From positions 132,958,476 to 133,022,475 of the forward strand of contig NC_092806.1 of the NCBI RefSeq assembly GCF_040954645.1: a stretch of DNA of 64,000 nt. The letters are read 5' to 3'. The position numbers were made by a program, and so were the translations under genes. Positions within the stretch are counted from its first letter, which is position 1. Every line of letters starts with the position of its first letter. The notes beneath the pieces were generated by a model that worked only from the letters and a program-made list of their open reading frames with translations, was not told where the DNA came from and did not search any database. Source of the DNA: Diabrotica undecimpunctata. Lineage: Eukaryota > Arthropoda > Insecta > Coleoptera > Chrysomelidae. Shown here one piece after another: positions 19,030 through 31,379 of the stretch.

Positions 19030-22000
19030 ACACAGTAGGATGTAATGTTTAGAATTCTTTACGACTCGTACTCCTGCTCTTCACTTCTCCTTATGCATTA
19101 AAAGCATAATGTACGTTGTGGTGGACGTATGCTCCTTGAAGATGGGGTTCCTGCAAGTCAAGAGGTATGCTGCGTGAACCTTTTTTTTTTCCTTATTGGG
19201 CAATACTGACATCGAGGTTTCTGCGCATTTAGAAAAGGTTGATTTATTAGCGAGATGGTGGGCTTTTTTCCTATAACGTTGCTTATCTTTTGGCGTAATG
19301 GAATATGCACAGATGTGATTCTCTTTTTTCTACATGGGGCATCGAAAGACTCCGAGACAAGTCAGCAATATACTTTCTTCTTTGCATAAAAATTTGGGTA
19401 TTACTTTTATAAATCATTTGTGAGTTTATTGTAGCTTTATTATATTCAGTAATACGGTCGTCTGCTTTGAGCCTATTTAGGTACTATGTCTATCCCTCGT
19501 TTTGTGTCATTATAGAAGGAAATTATGTATGGTTTATATACATCATGTGTTTCAGGGGCAATTGAATAATCGTCATGGTAGGTGGAAAGAAGAAAAACGT
19601 ACTTACTTATATTTCTTTGGAACATAGGATGTCGGGATACATTTATTAGAGTCTTTCCTGTAAGAAAACATGCTATTACACACAGGGCGATTTTTTACTT
19701 GCACTAGGTAATTCCGCTGGTATGTCGAGCTTATTTTTGTGTGCCTACAACTGTTAATTTATGGCTAATACTTTAGAGATCGTTTCACCGTGAAGTAATT
19801 TTCCATGATGACATTTCGTTCAGATTTATTTAGAGGCTGGATAAGACCTTTTACTACACTGGGGGAATCCTTTGGCAAATTGAATGGACCTTCGGGCTGC
19901 TTTACTGCATAAATCTCTATATTAGACGTATAACAAGATTTGGAATGATGAAAAGATCCCTAATGATTGGAAAACCGGGATTATATGCCCAATCTATAAA
20001 AAAGGGGATAAACTTAAATGCGAAAATTATCGCGGCAAAACCCTCTTGTGCACGGCGTACAAAATTTTTACTTACATACTAAACAAACGACTCCAACAAC
20101 TAACTGAAAATATTGTCGGGGAATATCAAACCGGTTTCCGACAAGGAAGATCTACAACTGACCAACTATTCACAGTGAAACAAATCTTAAACAAATCGTG
20201 GGAATACGACATTGACGTCCACACCATATTCATAAATTTCAAACAAGCCTACGACTCAATTGATAGGAACAAGTTATATCAAATATTGTAGAGCTTTAAT
20301 ACACCCCAAAAGACATACTCCCATAAAAACAACAATGGATTCGTCAATAGCAACTGTCAGAGTCCAAAATGAGCTCACTGAAAACTTTACGATAGCCCAA
20401 GGATTAAAGCAAGGAGACGGGCTGGCACCGACACTATTCAACCTGACCTTGGAATATGTGATAAGACAGCTGAATATAGGAAGAAGTAATCTCCTAACAA
20501 ATAAATCAATACAGATTGCCGCCTATGCCGATGATATCAGCCTCATATCTCGCAGAACAGAAGAGGCGGCAGAAATATATTCACAATTAAAATCAAAGGC
20601 AAAAGAGACCGGACTAGAAATAAATATTCAAAAGACAAAAAAGTTAACACAGACAAGAGCTAAGGGAAACAGACGCACAGTTGAGGAGGATATTGAAACA
20701 GTAGAAAGTTTCACATATTTAGGAGTTGCATTAAACACGGATGGAACAGAAGAACCAGAAATCCAAAGAAGAATAGTAAAAGGAAACAAAGCTTATTTTT
20801 CACTCCAAAAACACACACTGGAGATCGAAAATCAGGGTCAACAAAACTATTATCAGACCAATAGTATGTTATGCATGCGAGACATGGGTGATGACAGAAG
20901 AGACAAAAAGAAAACTGGAAGTCTTCGAAAGAAAAGTCCTAAGAAAGATATTTGGACCTATTAACGAAAACGGAATATCCAGGTATAACCATGAACTCTA
21001 CCAACTGTTCAAAGAGACATCGATCTCAGAATTCGTTAAACTTCAGAGACTTCGCTGGGCTGGTCATGTAATAAGAATGGAGACAGAAAGATTGCCGAAA
21101 AGAGCCCTAGATAGTAAAATGCAGGGCGCAAGACCGAAAGGAAGGCCACGGAAAAGATGGGACGATGAAGTGGCAGCGGACGCGCAAAATTTGCTAGACG
21201 TGAGAACTTGGAGAAGATCGGCGCGGGACCGACAAGGTTGGAGGCATAGTTTGGAGGAGGCCAAGGACCGATTTGGGCTGTAGCGCCATTGGAGAGAGAG
21301 AGAGACGTATAATAGATTTTTGCATCTGTCAAGGAATAAATGTTAATTCTGAATTTTGCCGGTTTGTTAGCAATGTATTGTCTAAACTGGCAAATTCCTC
21401 GAAAAGCTTCTAACGTCTCGTCAATTATTAATATATTGTGCCAAAGTGTAAAACTCTGAGCACTTTTGGTCAAAACTGTCAAACATCGTACGTATTGGTG
21501 CCAGGTTATCAAATTCTGCTCTATCCGTTTTGGTACTGATATCGTCGAACCTTATGGCACTTAGAAAAGTGTTGAATCGCCTTTTAGAAATCACTGGAGC
21601 AACGAATTCGGGTGCGGTTCCCTCACCGGCCCAGAAATCGTAAGTATTGAGATGATGACTTGTTTAAACATCTGTCATAGATAAAATTCCAATGTAAGCA
21701 TTTATTTCATCAAAAACTGTGGGCTGGCAATTTCTCTCTCGCTGACAAACTGGTCGCATAAGCTCTAACTTCTGGTCTGTGTATTTTACTATGTCTTCAA
21801 TTACGGTATTTGGAAAAACACAATTTCCAACAATCTAAAATTGTTTTTGAACCTTCAGAGGCTAAATTAACCCCAGGTAGCTTGGTTATTATGTTAGCTT
21901 GGGATGTTTTCCCTCTAATTACATGGAGTTTGTGTTTATACCACTCTAGGTGTTTCTTTTTTTTTTCAACAAATATCGGTTCGGCAGATATTTGGTTAAA

Positions 22001-22200
22001 AAAGGACTGACATTCTTGTTCATCGCCACTCTCTTTACACTGCTCATCGTCCACTTCAACTGCCACAGTATCAAGAGCATCGTCAATATTGTCGTCAGAG
22101 TCTACAGCACTTCCTCATCGGATAGAATTTCTGCGTATCATAACGTACAAAGCAGTCAAAGCATAAGCGTACAAATAACCACAAAGCACTTCTTGCAGAA
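19030..22200 (-). mobile_element. piggyBac-family element, decayed, split by an RTE-like insertion
   Basis: The minus-strand transposase reads in order: acidic N-terminus (VEVDDEQCKESGDEQE, about 22065), KLELMRPVC, WAGEGTAPEFVAP, RFDDISTKTDRAEF, AFRGICQFRQYIANKPAKF (about 21400), DAKIYYT, then after the insertion [13 protein letters not shown] (19920 downward), RNVIMENYFT, SYVPKKYK and a C-terminal Cys-rich RCQYCPIRKKKKVH (about 19200). The order and motifs match piggyBac DDD transposases. Multiple stops and frameshifts occur. TTAA termini were not located. Confidence 0.85.
19934..21302 (+). mobile_element. 5'-truncated RTE-like retrotransposon inserted into piggyBac, (GA)n tail, 10-bp TSD
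   Basis: The 10-mer agacgtataa lies at 19924-19933 and 21303-21312. The element encodes RT blocks ([67 protein letters not shown]) and the C-terminal domain (LRWAGHVIRMETE, KGRPRKRWDDEV). It ends in a (GA)n run at 21292-21302. One short deletion or frameshift lies near 20285 and another at about 20885. Removing it restores the piggyBac frame ([14 protein letters not shown]). Confidence 0.92.
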
Positions 22201-22799
22201 CTGTATAGATACCTGATACAAAAAGACTCTGTCACAATACTAGAAAATTATGCTTGAAAATTTTGACCTACATTTTTAGCTCCGTCGTTAGACTTTATTT
22301 AACAGAAAAGATGACATGCTTGTTCGCGTGTTAGATTAATACTAGAAAATTCAATTCTACTCATATTTAGTTACGCTGTCGGGTACTATTGGACATGCGC
22401 ATTACTACACTCTTGCTCGGGGCACTTACGAGTGGAAAGCTATGTTGTCAAATTGTTCATCAAGTTTGCACGGAAAAGAATAAAATGTTAGATTTTCTCA
22501 ACAGCACGATGAATCTCGGGTTAAACAACTGGTAATCACACTAATGATAAAGAACTGTATTAGTGGACGAGAACTATAACAGAATTAAAGTAAAGACGAT
22601 CTATATTAACCATCTACATAAAAACAGAAGCCACTTATAGGAAAACAGCCTGTTTTGGTATCGACAAAAATCTCAAAATGCACAAAACCGATGAGTAGTG
22701 GTAGTGACAGTGATAACTGTGGAGACAAACAAAAAGGCGGATAGTTTTTTTGAAACAATTTTTTTAACTAATAAGATATGAAACACGTTACAATTTCAT

Positions 22800-23640
22800 T
22801 TTTTTTATTGCATAGTTAATACATCTTCGACTAGTCTGGAGTGGTAACTTGCTTTGCCATCACAATAACTGCGTGTTTAGGTATGAATCCAATCATTTGT
22901 TCGAAATATTCCTCAAACTCATCTCTGTTCATCTCTTCGTGATAATCACAGGTTTTCTTTGATTCAAACAAAAGTAAACCATCCGCGAGAAAACCATTTA
23001 CACTACCCATATGGGTAACTATGAGTCGTCGACCCTTACTGGTTGGTTCCACTGGACCATTTGAATGTCTTTGTAGAAACGCTTTTTGACCTGTTTTTAC
23101 ATTTTTACACTTCAAAACTCTTTCTACAGAATGCCTTTCATTAATTCACGTTTCATCTAAATAATATATTTTATTTATTTCGGTCCTGTGTTAATTTGTC
23201 GTAGGAACTCTCATCTCAAACATACTATTTCTTCGGTTTTGGCGTTTGAAGTTTAATTCATGTAAAACTTTCCAAAGTTTGATTCTAATTATCATGGCCA
23301 TATCAGGATCATCAATTAAACTTTGTAACTTTATCTAAAGTTGGTATTTGCTTGTTAAAAAAACGAATGGCCAATCCTACGAATGGCATTTTTAAAACAA
23401 TCATCTAGCTGGACTTTTAATAATTTTGGTCTTCCTCGTTTCGGTTTAGATGAAACTATACCAGCCAATTTTTCTGTTTTGAATACTTTATAATATATAG
23501 TTTCCTCTCATTCCACTGCAGACATTTCAACAATACGTATTAGAAAGATTCTGTTGCCGAAAATAATTGTAAACATTTAGTATCACTCTTTTCATTACGC
23601 TATAAATGGTTCATCTTTAATTTTTTGATTAGTCTATAAT
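22800..23640 (-). pseudogene. Tc1/mariner-superfamily (DDE_3-type) transposase remnant
   Basis: Minus strand: KPKRGRPKLLKVQLDD (about 23450), then KIYYLDET (about 23165), then a run of about 95 residues with SKGRRLIVTHMGSVNGFLADG, LFESKKTCDYHEEMN and MIGFIPKHAVIVMAK. Insect IS630/Tc1-type DDE transposases have YLDETW, GKGxRLIivHaGs, DYHxEMN and VIVmDNA at these places. The second-Asp motif is degraded and stops are present. Confidence 0.7.
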
Positions 23641-24187
23641 CCCAAGTTCATTCCACATTCAATAAAATTACTCACTATTAACTATCACAAAAATCACACT
23701 ATAATAATATCAAATCTCTTTAGTCGCTTACATTGACTGAAGGAAACTATTCTGATTATAATAAACAAACCCCAATAAATTAATGTAATTCTTTGATGTA
23801 CATCCATGACCTGTTTACTTATCGTATAATTCCATTATTGTAAAAGTAGCAGGTAGAAGATGTTTAGGGTATGCTGGTAATATGCATGATTGTTTATCTA
23901 AAAAGATGGCAAAAAAGAAGTTAAGGCTGAAATGTTCCCTTTGTAGGGTAAGTAAAGGTACTAAAATATGCATACCAAATTAGTTTCATTTCTAAGAAGT
24001 TACTCTATGTTGATTTTCAAATATGATATAGAAGGTTCGATTTAGCCTTGATATAAGAGTCCTGTATGTGTATATACCATAGCCAAAAAAGGTCTGTTTG
24101 TTGGTGGCAGAGAGCTGATATAGATACGGCCTAAAAAGATTTTTCTTTGCTTGTTGATTGTATTAAAAATTGGTTATAATGATTTAG
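23641..24187. other. Intron sequence, no recognisable feature
   Basis: AT-rich, ending in the acceptor of exon d. Confidence 0.5.
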
Positions 24188-24334
24188 GTTACCAAAGAAT
24201 GAGAGAAGACTCTTTTAGAAGATTTGGAATATACGGTCAAGACGTTACTGATGAAGGAAGCACAGAAGCTGAAGATATGGAAATACCTCCACATGTTGGT
24301 GAGCATTCACCTGTTTGGAGTAACATAAGAAGAG
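24188..24334 (+). CDS. Four-TM membrane protein gene, exon d
   Basis: This exon is bounded by TTTAG at 24187 and GTATGT at 24335. It is 147 bases long and phase 1 at both ends, so it can join exon c in frame (NKG|YQRMRED). It encodes a soluble, acidic tail segment (GIYGQDVTDEGSTEAEDMEI, then PPHVGEHSPVW). Because the intron before it is 9.4 kb and full of mobile DNA, an additional exon in that gap cannot be excluded. Confidence 0.8.
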
Positions 24335-25971
24335 GTATGTAATAATAAAAACACAACATCATCATTTAATCATTCTAAAATATACACATAGGTACTAAAA
24401 AATTATATTTTCAGGCTGCGTCAACAGCATTTCCGAGATAAAAATATTTGCTTCAGTCTTCAGCTGACTTTATCCCTCCAATAACCCTCTTTCAAATCTG
24501 TTTGAATTGCAATATCCACTTCCTCTATTCTTGTTATATCTTCATATAAGGTACATGTCCAAACCACTGAAATCACTTTTCGTGAATTTTCTGATTTATT
24601 ATCTATGTGACATTTGTAAGATAACTTATTTGCTTATTTCTAATTCTCTGCATTCTTGAAACTTCACATGATCGTTTGAGGTACTCCATATTCCATACTA
24701 TTCTTTGTATCTATATATAGAGTTTTGTATTTGTGAGTGTATTATGAGTTTATAATTTGTGTATATAATTCTCTTGTACAAATATGTGTACTTTTTATAT
24801 CGTTCTTATTTGCATCCACATTCGTTATGAATGGTCAAAGATAAAGATATGAATATACCTGTTATAGAGATATGATATTACATTTTAAAAGGATTACCTC
24901 CTTACTAAAGGTCTATACATCGATATATGTAAATAGTTGCATCGGTATTAGGCCAATTTAAGGTTTCACTAATGGAACATATTTATTTTCGTGTATTGAC
25001 AGATCATGGGTTGTTAATTTCTCAGAGAGGTAATTTTTCCGTTGGTCTTTACTCGGCATTCGAACTACAAACAACACAGTGTTTTATATAGACCACACTG
25101 CGGTCGATCTACCATATATTTTGGGAACTATATTTTATATTCTTTTAAGAATTACATTAATAGATTGTTTTTTGATTAAGTTATTCGATTAAGCCATGAA
25201 CATGGATAGTATCAAATATTAGTTGGAGCCATTTGTTTGCTATAGTGGTTCTTTTTTATGGAGCAAAATAAAAGCACGTGTTTTTTATACATGGATTTTC
25301 TGGAAGTTGTATGGAAACTAGATAAGCCGTAAGCTTTTTAAAATATCGATTATGTGGATCTACAGGTTAGCGACATTATTCATATTGAGTTTCACTTGGT
25401 ATGGACCCAGGTGCTGTTCTTTTTTTGTTTTGTATCTCTCCCCTTGCTTATCTGTTTTTATTAAATAGTTACTGGTTAAGTACTTAGTTTTTTTGTTTCT
25501 ATATCGCACCAAAATTGTTTTACAGTTTTTTTAGCTATTGTAAAGAGCTCTTGTTTTACAGTTTTTTTAGCTATTGTAAAGAGCTCTTAGGGACTTAACT
25601 TAAACCTTTTAAAGTTACTTTTTTATATATTTGTTATATTTTTTCCTATTATAACTCCATTTCTTAACTCAACATATCTTGTATGGCGCCAAATCCACTG
25701 AGAATAACTCATCCTCGGCCAGACTAGTTTGTGTCATCCTTATGATTTCTTATCTACTCCCAGAGAAGTCTCTAGTCTCTATATAGTCTAATTTTGTTCG
25801 ATTTTTATTTTGTGTGCTTATAGCCACGATATTTATTACAAATCAAGGCTTTAGCGTATAGTTTGTTTAATGTTTCCACTCAAATCTCCAAGTGATCGAT
25901 ACACATTTTGTAAATATGTATCAAAACCTATTTCTTAAGTAATACATTAATAAAATTTATCTATTTTATAG
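24335..25971. other. Intron sequence
   Basis: AT-rich intron with one perfect tandem duplication (25515-25586, listed separately); otherwise nothing recognised. Confidence 0.5.
25515..25586. repeat. Perfect 36-bp tandem duplication
   Basis: Two identical 36-base units lie head to tail (25515-25550 and 25551-25586), each beginning ttgttttacag and ending gagctc. Confidence 0.95.
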
Positions 25972-26159
25972 GGGAATATGGAAAATATGACATAGTAAAT
26001 CCTAAATTCGTTTTAAGAAGATCCGATAGACGGCAAGAAGAAATTCGACCACCTAGCAGCCCGGGTGATCCAGGATATGTACAATATACTGCACAACACT
26101 GGGGAGAAGGTGGTACTAGAACTCCCCGACCTAGTCCAACTGAACCAACTGAAGTTTAG
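25972..26159 (+). CDS. Four-TM membrane protein gene, last exon
   Basis: This exon starts after TTTTATAG at 25971 and ends at a TAG stop (26157-26159). The phase fits exon d (RRG|EYGKYDIVNP). It encodes a polar tail rich in Arg, Pro, Gly and Ser (RSDRRQEEIRPPSSPGDPG, then GTRTPRPSPTEPTEV). The final Thr-Glu-Val fits a class I PDZ-binding ligand (S/T-x-hydrophobic), which would suit an anchored junction or cortical protein; that role is inference. Confidence 0.85.
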
Positions 26160-26283
26160 TTAATCTTTCAAAGACATTTTTATCTTTTTTATAAGTAATG
26201 TTAAGTCAGTTATGCCATATACTTTGTATATTTTAATACAGCACCTCTTTATATACCGTAGATTATTGTTTAATACAATGTTA

Positions 26284-26289
26284 AATAAA
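26284..26289 (+). promoter_or_regulatory. Polyadenylation signal AATAAA
   Basis: AATAAA lies 125 bases after the stop codon of the membrane-protein gene, a normal distance for an insect 3' UTR. Confidence 0.65.
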
Positions 26290-26935
26290 AATTTAAGTGT
26301 TTTTAATTGCCCATTATACACGCCTACGATATAAATCTGCTACAAAAAACTTTTTTATGAAAGTGCGAGCCAAAGTATACACTTCAATGTGAGTAATCTA
26401 AAGTTTTGTAGTTCAATCTCGGCACACCACAGAAAAAAAGACCAATATACCTAGTAGTTTACAATCTGAAATGGATCTTTGACTTTAAATTAAAATACCA
26501 GTAAATCAAATAGACCGAATGATACGTGCTACGATAAGACTTGCATTCCTAGTCTTAGTCAAGACTATGTTACTCATTCCGTTGATTGCTACCGAAAAAA
26601 AAGAGAACTCAGAAATAGAAGATAGTACACCTTTCTTTTTCCAAAGAGGGTGTTCTTCAGATTCGATGTCACAGCCATTCTCCTGTTTGAAAGGTAGTAT
26701 TAAACAAATACTAAAAATTCATGTAAAATATGCATGTAGATAAAGAACATTTGGACATCCATGCCTTGCGGTGCTGACAGTTGGCATGTGGATAAGCCAG
26801 AAATAATCCTTCAAAACCCCAATGCTTCCCAGGCACTCCAACATCCCCCCACACACTCTTTTTTTATTTTTTTGGTGGTTGATTCCAGTTTTTAAAGGTT
26901 TTTTTTAGTTATTTTTATTTATAAAGCCATATTTA
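26290..26935. other. Intergenic, nothing recognised
   Basis: Downstream of the membrane-protein gene. A 74-codon frame at 26519-26743 has no family resemblance. Confidence 0.45.
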
Positions 26936-27502
26936 TAGAGCCATATGTCCAAAACCCATTTGGACATATGGCTCACAGCTCTGGGGTTCAGCTAGCAAAT
27001 CTAATATTATGATAATACAAAGATTCCAATCCAAAACTCTGAGAACAATCGCTAATGCACCTTGGTATATCCAGAATGATGCAATACATAGAGATCTTCA
27101 GGTATTAACAGTCTCTGAAGAGTGCAAAAAATCTTCTGACCAATATCAAAACAGGTTGCGATTGCATCCTAATACCCTGGCATACAATCTTCTCAACAAC
27201 CAACAAGCGAAGAGATTGAAGCGACATGACCCCTTGGACCTACCTCACCGATCCTGACAGAGCCTACAGCAGTGGGAGTTACGCCTTCAACAGCACCCAG
27301 CCATTGTGATCAGTGCCGCTTTTAGTGCTCGCGTATCAGTGTATGTGCGCATCCTACCGGTAAACAAGCCAATTTGTGTCGTGATGATTTGGTCACTGGA
27401 CCTTACATCTCTCTGTCATGTAAAGACAAAAAATTTTACTTATTGTTTTCACTGCAAAACAGATTGTAAAAATCTTAAATGTTAATAATAAAAAAAAAGT
27501 TA
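26936..27502 (+). mobile_element. Jockey-like retrotransposon, 3' end
   Basis: Plus-strand reading from about 26958: PIWTYGSQLWGSASKSN, IIQRFQSKTLRTIANAPWY, then HRDLQVLTVSEE and LRLHPNTLAYNLL, stopping at 27257. This is the characteristic C-terminal region of Jockey-clade ORF2. A 3' UTR and an A-rich end at about 27490-27498 follow. 5'-truncated. Confidence 0.85.
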
Positions 27503-28124
27503 TTTTTATGTGAGGACTGGTCTAGGTATTATCAATTTACAGCATTTTAGTACATTATGAATACATTTGTATAATCACTTCTTCTGCTTGCATATTGTAG
27601 AAATAACAGGATGTTAAGTGGTCATAATTAAAGCCTGCTAAATAAATAATTAAAATTAATATGAAGCTATTTTCTTAACGGATTCAATATAGGCACATTT
27701 CCCCTACTATCAATCTGCGGTGATTTGGAAAGAAGCGAGTTGCATAGGGATACATTGCTATCTGAAGCTACACGTTACCAAGCAGTTACTGTTTGTTATT
27801 CTTGTAAGCAGTTATTCCTCTACGCTTCTATCGGTGGTAGATGTCATACCCTACTACTTATCTCTCGCAGGATATGGTTTAGGTTATTGTTCTATTCAGA
27901 AAATTTCATTTCTGCTTTTTCTTTCCTTGTTTCTAGTATCCAGAATCTATTTTCTGTATGTTTCTTAACAGGAAGCGTTCATCCACGTGACAAGGTATGT
28001 TTGCGGCTTCACTTGGATCTTTTTTTTACTGCACGTGTGCACGTGTATCCTCATACAAGGGATGCCTGTCAATATGGGTAGTAGTTGCTTTTTATCAATC
28101 TAGTTTTTGTTTTGAAGGTTAACT
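27503..28124. other. Unassigned sequence
   Basis: Overlapping open frames at 27720-28081 show no recognisable motif; no call. Confidence 0.4.
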
Positions 28125-28380
28125 TGCTGCTTATTTCGCTTGAATGCTGGCTGTTTTGTATATGGCGGTGTTTACATGGGAAATGAACGTTAGACCTTTG
28201 TCCATTATGGCTCCTTGGTATTTAGCCTCGTTTCTCCATTCGATGAGTCTGTAAGGCAGTTTTAATTGTGCTTCAGGTGTTTCTGTTCTCTACTTAAAGA
28301 TAACTGCTTGAGTTTCTTTGAGTTTACTATTTCTAATTAAAATTACCCGATTTTCTATTATATGCACCAGTCATATAGTG

Positions 28381-30859
28381 CAGTGATTCCCAACCTGGGG
28401 GCGATCGCCACCCGGGGGGCGATTTGAGATATTCAGAAAAAGAGAAAAAAAATACAATACTTTCGATCGGATATCCATAGGATAATAAAAAGTAAATATA
28501 TGTATACCAATGCAGGTAATAATAACAAACATCTCGTCTAGTCACAGAGAGCTATGAATCATAATACAATTTAATTCTATACATTATCGTTATAATTATA
28601 CATTATAACGAATTCTGCATTTTCCTTTGATCGAGCTTTCGTATTATGCGATCATCCGCACAAAAGAGAAAGAGAGAGAGAAGTGGGATAAGAATTATGA
28701 GAAGTAGGTACCGCTCCTGCCGATCTGACTAAAACAAAAAGCTAACGGCCGAGGTTGTCATCGCTTCAAATTTGGAGTCTTTCGTTCCCGAGGTTTGTAT
28801 TGTGGTATATAAAGTTGTTTTGTTTCAACTGACAGTCATTGTGTTCAGTTAGTTATTACTTTAATAAAAATACTGTGATTTATTTGTAAAACTGTTAAGT
28901 CTGTCTTTCAATTCGGACATAACCACTTATCTTATCGAACACGAGACGTCACAATATTAGAATCATTATTAGATAGTGTTTGATAGAATTGCGAGATAGT
29001 GTTTTTATTCTTTGCCTTCTCAATAAGAAGTAATTAATTACTTTTTTGTTTTGTTCTCAAAATGTCAGCACCTAAAAAAAAGTGCCGGCAGTACTCAACG
29101 GAGTATTTGAAATATGGATTCATTGAATTGCCAGGAAATAAGAATCTACCATTGTGTCTCATTTGTGCAAAATCTTTGTCAAACGAAGCCATGAAGCCGT
29201 CTCGGCTTATGGATCACTTGAAGAGGATTCATCCAGAGAAGTCAGACAGACCCGTCCAATATTTTGGGTGAGTAAAAGTCTTTTGTTTGTAGGATGTAAT
29301 TTTTCCATGTACAGTTACAATCATTGAATAGTTTACAAACTTACGTATCTAGGAGCCTATTTTTTAAATTTTTACCCCGTTTAAACGCACCTTTTACGTC
29401 AAAAGTATTACAATGTAAAAATTAAAGTGTAAACTATTTGGTGATCGTAACTGTACCTAGGTATCAACATATTATAATTATTTTTACTTTCTATTACCAA
29501 AAGTCAGAGTTACCTCATTATTTGTGTGAGATAAAACAAATAATAAGAAAACCTTTTTTAAACTTTATTACCATTACTTATAATAATTAAAGTGAATGTG
29601 TATTTCTTTCGTTTACAGGAGCTCAAGGCAAAGTATGAAAGGCGAGTTACTGTTGGGTCATTGATTGCAAAAGCTACCAAGAAAAACGACAAGGGTTTAC
29701 TTGCTTCCTACAAAGTATCATTGTATCAATAGCAAAAAGTGCCAAGCCGCACACAATTGGAGAAGAACTCATCCTCCCAGCTGTCAAAGAGATAGTTGAT
29801 ACTATGTTGGGACCCAGCCAGGCCAGCCAAGTAACAGATGCAGTTCCTCTCAGCAATAGTACTGTCTCCAGAAGGATTTATAAAATGGGAGCGAATGTCG
29901 AAGATGTTCTCTGGAACAAATTGAAAAGCAGAGAGTTTACTGTGCAACTTGACAAGAGTACCCTGAGTGACATCACAGCTTTACTGCTGCCATATGTCCG
30001 ATTCATTGACGACAATGGAGAAATGGCCGAGGAAATGCTGTTTGTTAGAAGTCTGATTACTGATACAAAAGGATCTTCCATATTTGAGGGCGTTAAGAGA
30101 TTTTTTGAGGAAAAAGAGATTCCCTTATTAAATATTATCGCCTGTGCTACTGACGGTGCAGCAGCAATGACAGGACGTCATCAGGGATTTATTGCACATC
30201 TGAAACAAGCAGTACCTGGAATTTTGTAGGGTAGGAGGTGGGAGGAGGATTTTTGTAGGAGTAAGAGGTTGCACGATTCTCTTCGACTTGTCATAGATGC
30301 GGTAAATAAAATTAAAGCAAAACCAAAGAATGATCGAATATTTCTTACACTTTGTGAAGAAAATGATGAGATATTTAATACATGGCTACTACATACGGAA
30401 GTCCGCTGGCTTTCTAAAGGCAATTGCTTAAGGCGGTTCTTCAGTCTCATGGATATTGTTATTGAATTTCTTAATACTACTGACCCCACACTGAGTACAG
30501 AACTACAAGAGAAGCGAAATGACATCGCTTACTTATCAGATATTTTTCAAAAATTAAATGAAATGAATCTGCAACTACAGGGGAAGAACATAAATATGGC
30601 CAAAAAGGTAGTCGGAGCATTCATTGACAAACTATCTATTTTTGAAGAAAATATGCAGAGAAGAGATCTGACCAAATTCCCCAACTTGAAATCTTCTTGT
30701 GGTGATTCTGAGTATCTTCAAACATACTGCCTCCACCTTCAAAAACTGAAAGAAGATGTGCAGTCTCGATAATGGGGGGGGGGGGGGGCGATTATAGTAT
30801 TCATAACTGGTGAAACCTGTCTAAGGGGACGATCATGGGGAAAAGGTTGGGAACCACTG
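28381..30859 (+). mobile_element. hAT-superfamily transposon with 8-bp TSD, internally damaged
   Basis: Ends are cagtgattcccaacc on the left and ggttgggaaccactg on the right, which are 15-base inverted repeats with one mismatch. The 8-mer atatagtg flanks it at 28373-28380 and 30860-30867. It contains a BED-type transposase remnant. A run of about 15 G at 30774-30788 lies inside the right end. The length, 2479 bp, is short for an autonomous hAT because the transposase is deleted internally and at its C-terminus. Confidence 0.93.
29062..30771 (+). pseudogene. hAT transposase (BED zinc finger, ZBED5/SCAND3-like), broken
   Basis: hAT transposases bind their ends through an N-terminal BED finger and cut with an RNase-H-like fold. 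The start encodes a BED finger (YGFIELPGNKNLPLCLIC, then LMDHLKRIHPEK). A probable intron follows (donor GTGAGT about 29271, acceptor TTTACAG about 29619), though the junction is now out of frame. Then come KATKKNDKGLLASYK, SNSTVSRRIYKMG, DVLWNKLKSREFTVQLDKST (the first catalytic Asp region) and IIACATDGAAAMTG (second Asp region). After VPGIL there is a stop and a gap, then LHTEVRWLSKGNCLRRFF. The sequence ends at about 30771 without the C-terminal dimerisation region. Frameshifts and deletions make it non-functional. Confidence 0.85.
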
Positions 30860-31379
30860 ATATAGTGCATCTAGAACAGTCTGTAGTTTTCTTACTGCTG
30901 TATTCTAATTTCTATGAATAAAAGGTGATTAGTCCTTCAGGTGTTTTTGAATCATCTGCTGCGTATATTTTGTACAGTGTAGATGACAGTATTTTTTACT
31001 GCAGTACGTCAGCCTCTGGAGTCACGACATCTGACAGGACTTGTCTATGAGAACTGTCGGCTAATTGCCTCACTGTACCCGTAGTGCTTTATTTTACATA
31101 AGTCTTATGGTATACTCTGTCGAATGTTTTGACATTCTCATCATTTCGTTTCTCCTTACACTCTTAAGGGCCCTGTTTCTGCTATTTTGTCGACTGCTGG
31201 AAGTAAACATATTGGTCTATAGTATCGCGGAAATTTGCTGTTTTGCACTGCTTTGTGGATAATGGTACACTGGGGTTCTTTCAATCAATTAGGCACGAGC
31301 ATGAATCCTAGTATGGCATGTATTAGGTTCATTATATAAACTACTGCTTTCGTTCAATTGTATTTTACAGCTCTGTTGT

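Noticed and set aside
26519..26743. Short frame with a signal-peptide-like start downstream of the membrane-protein gene
   Set aside because: Hydrophobic start alone is weak; no homology, no splice or poly(A) support.
27720..28081. Two overlapping frames that look partly hydrophobic
   Set aside because: No family resemblance, no splice or promoter context, typical chance frames in T-rich DNA.
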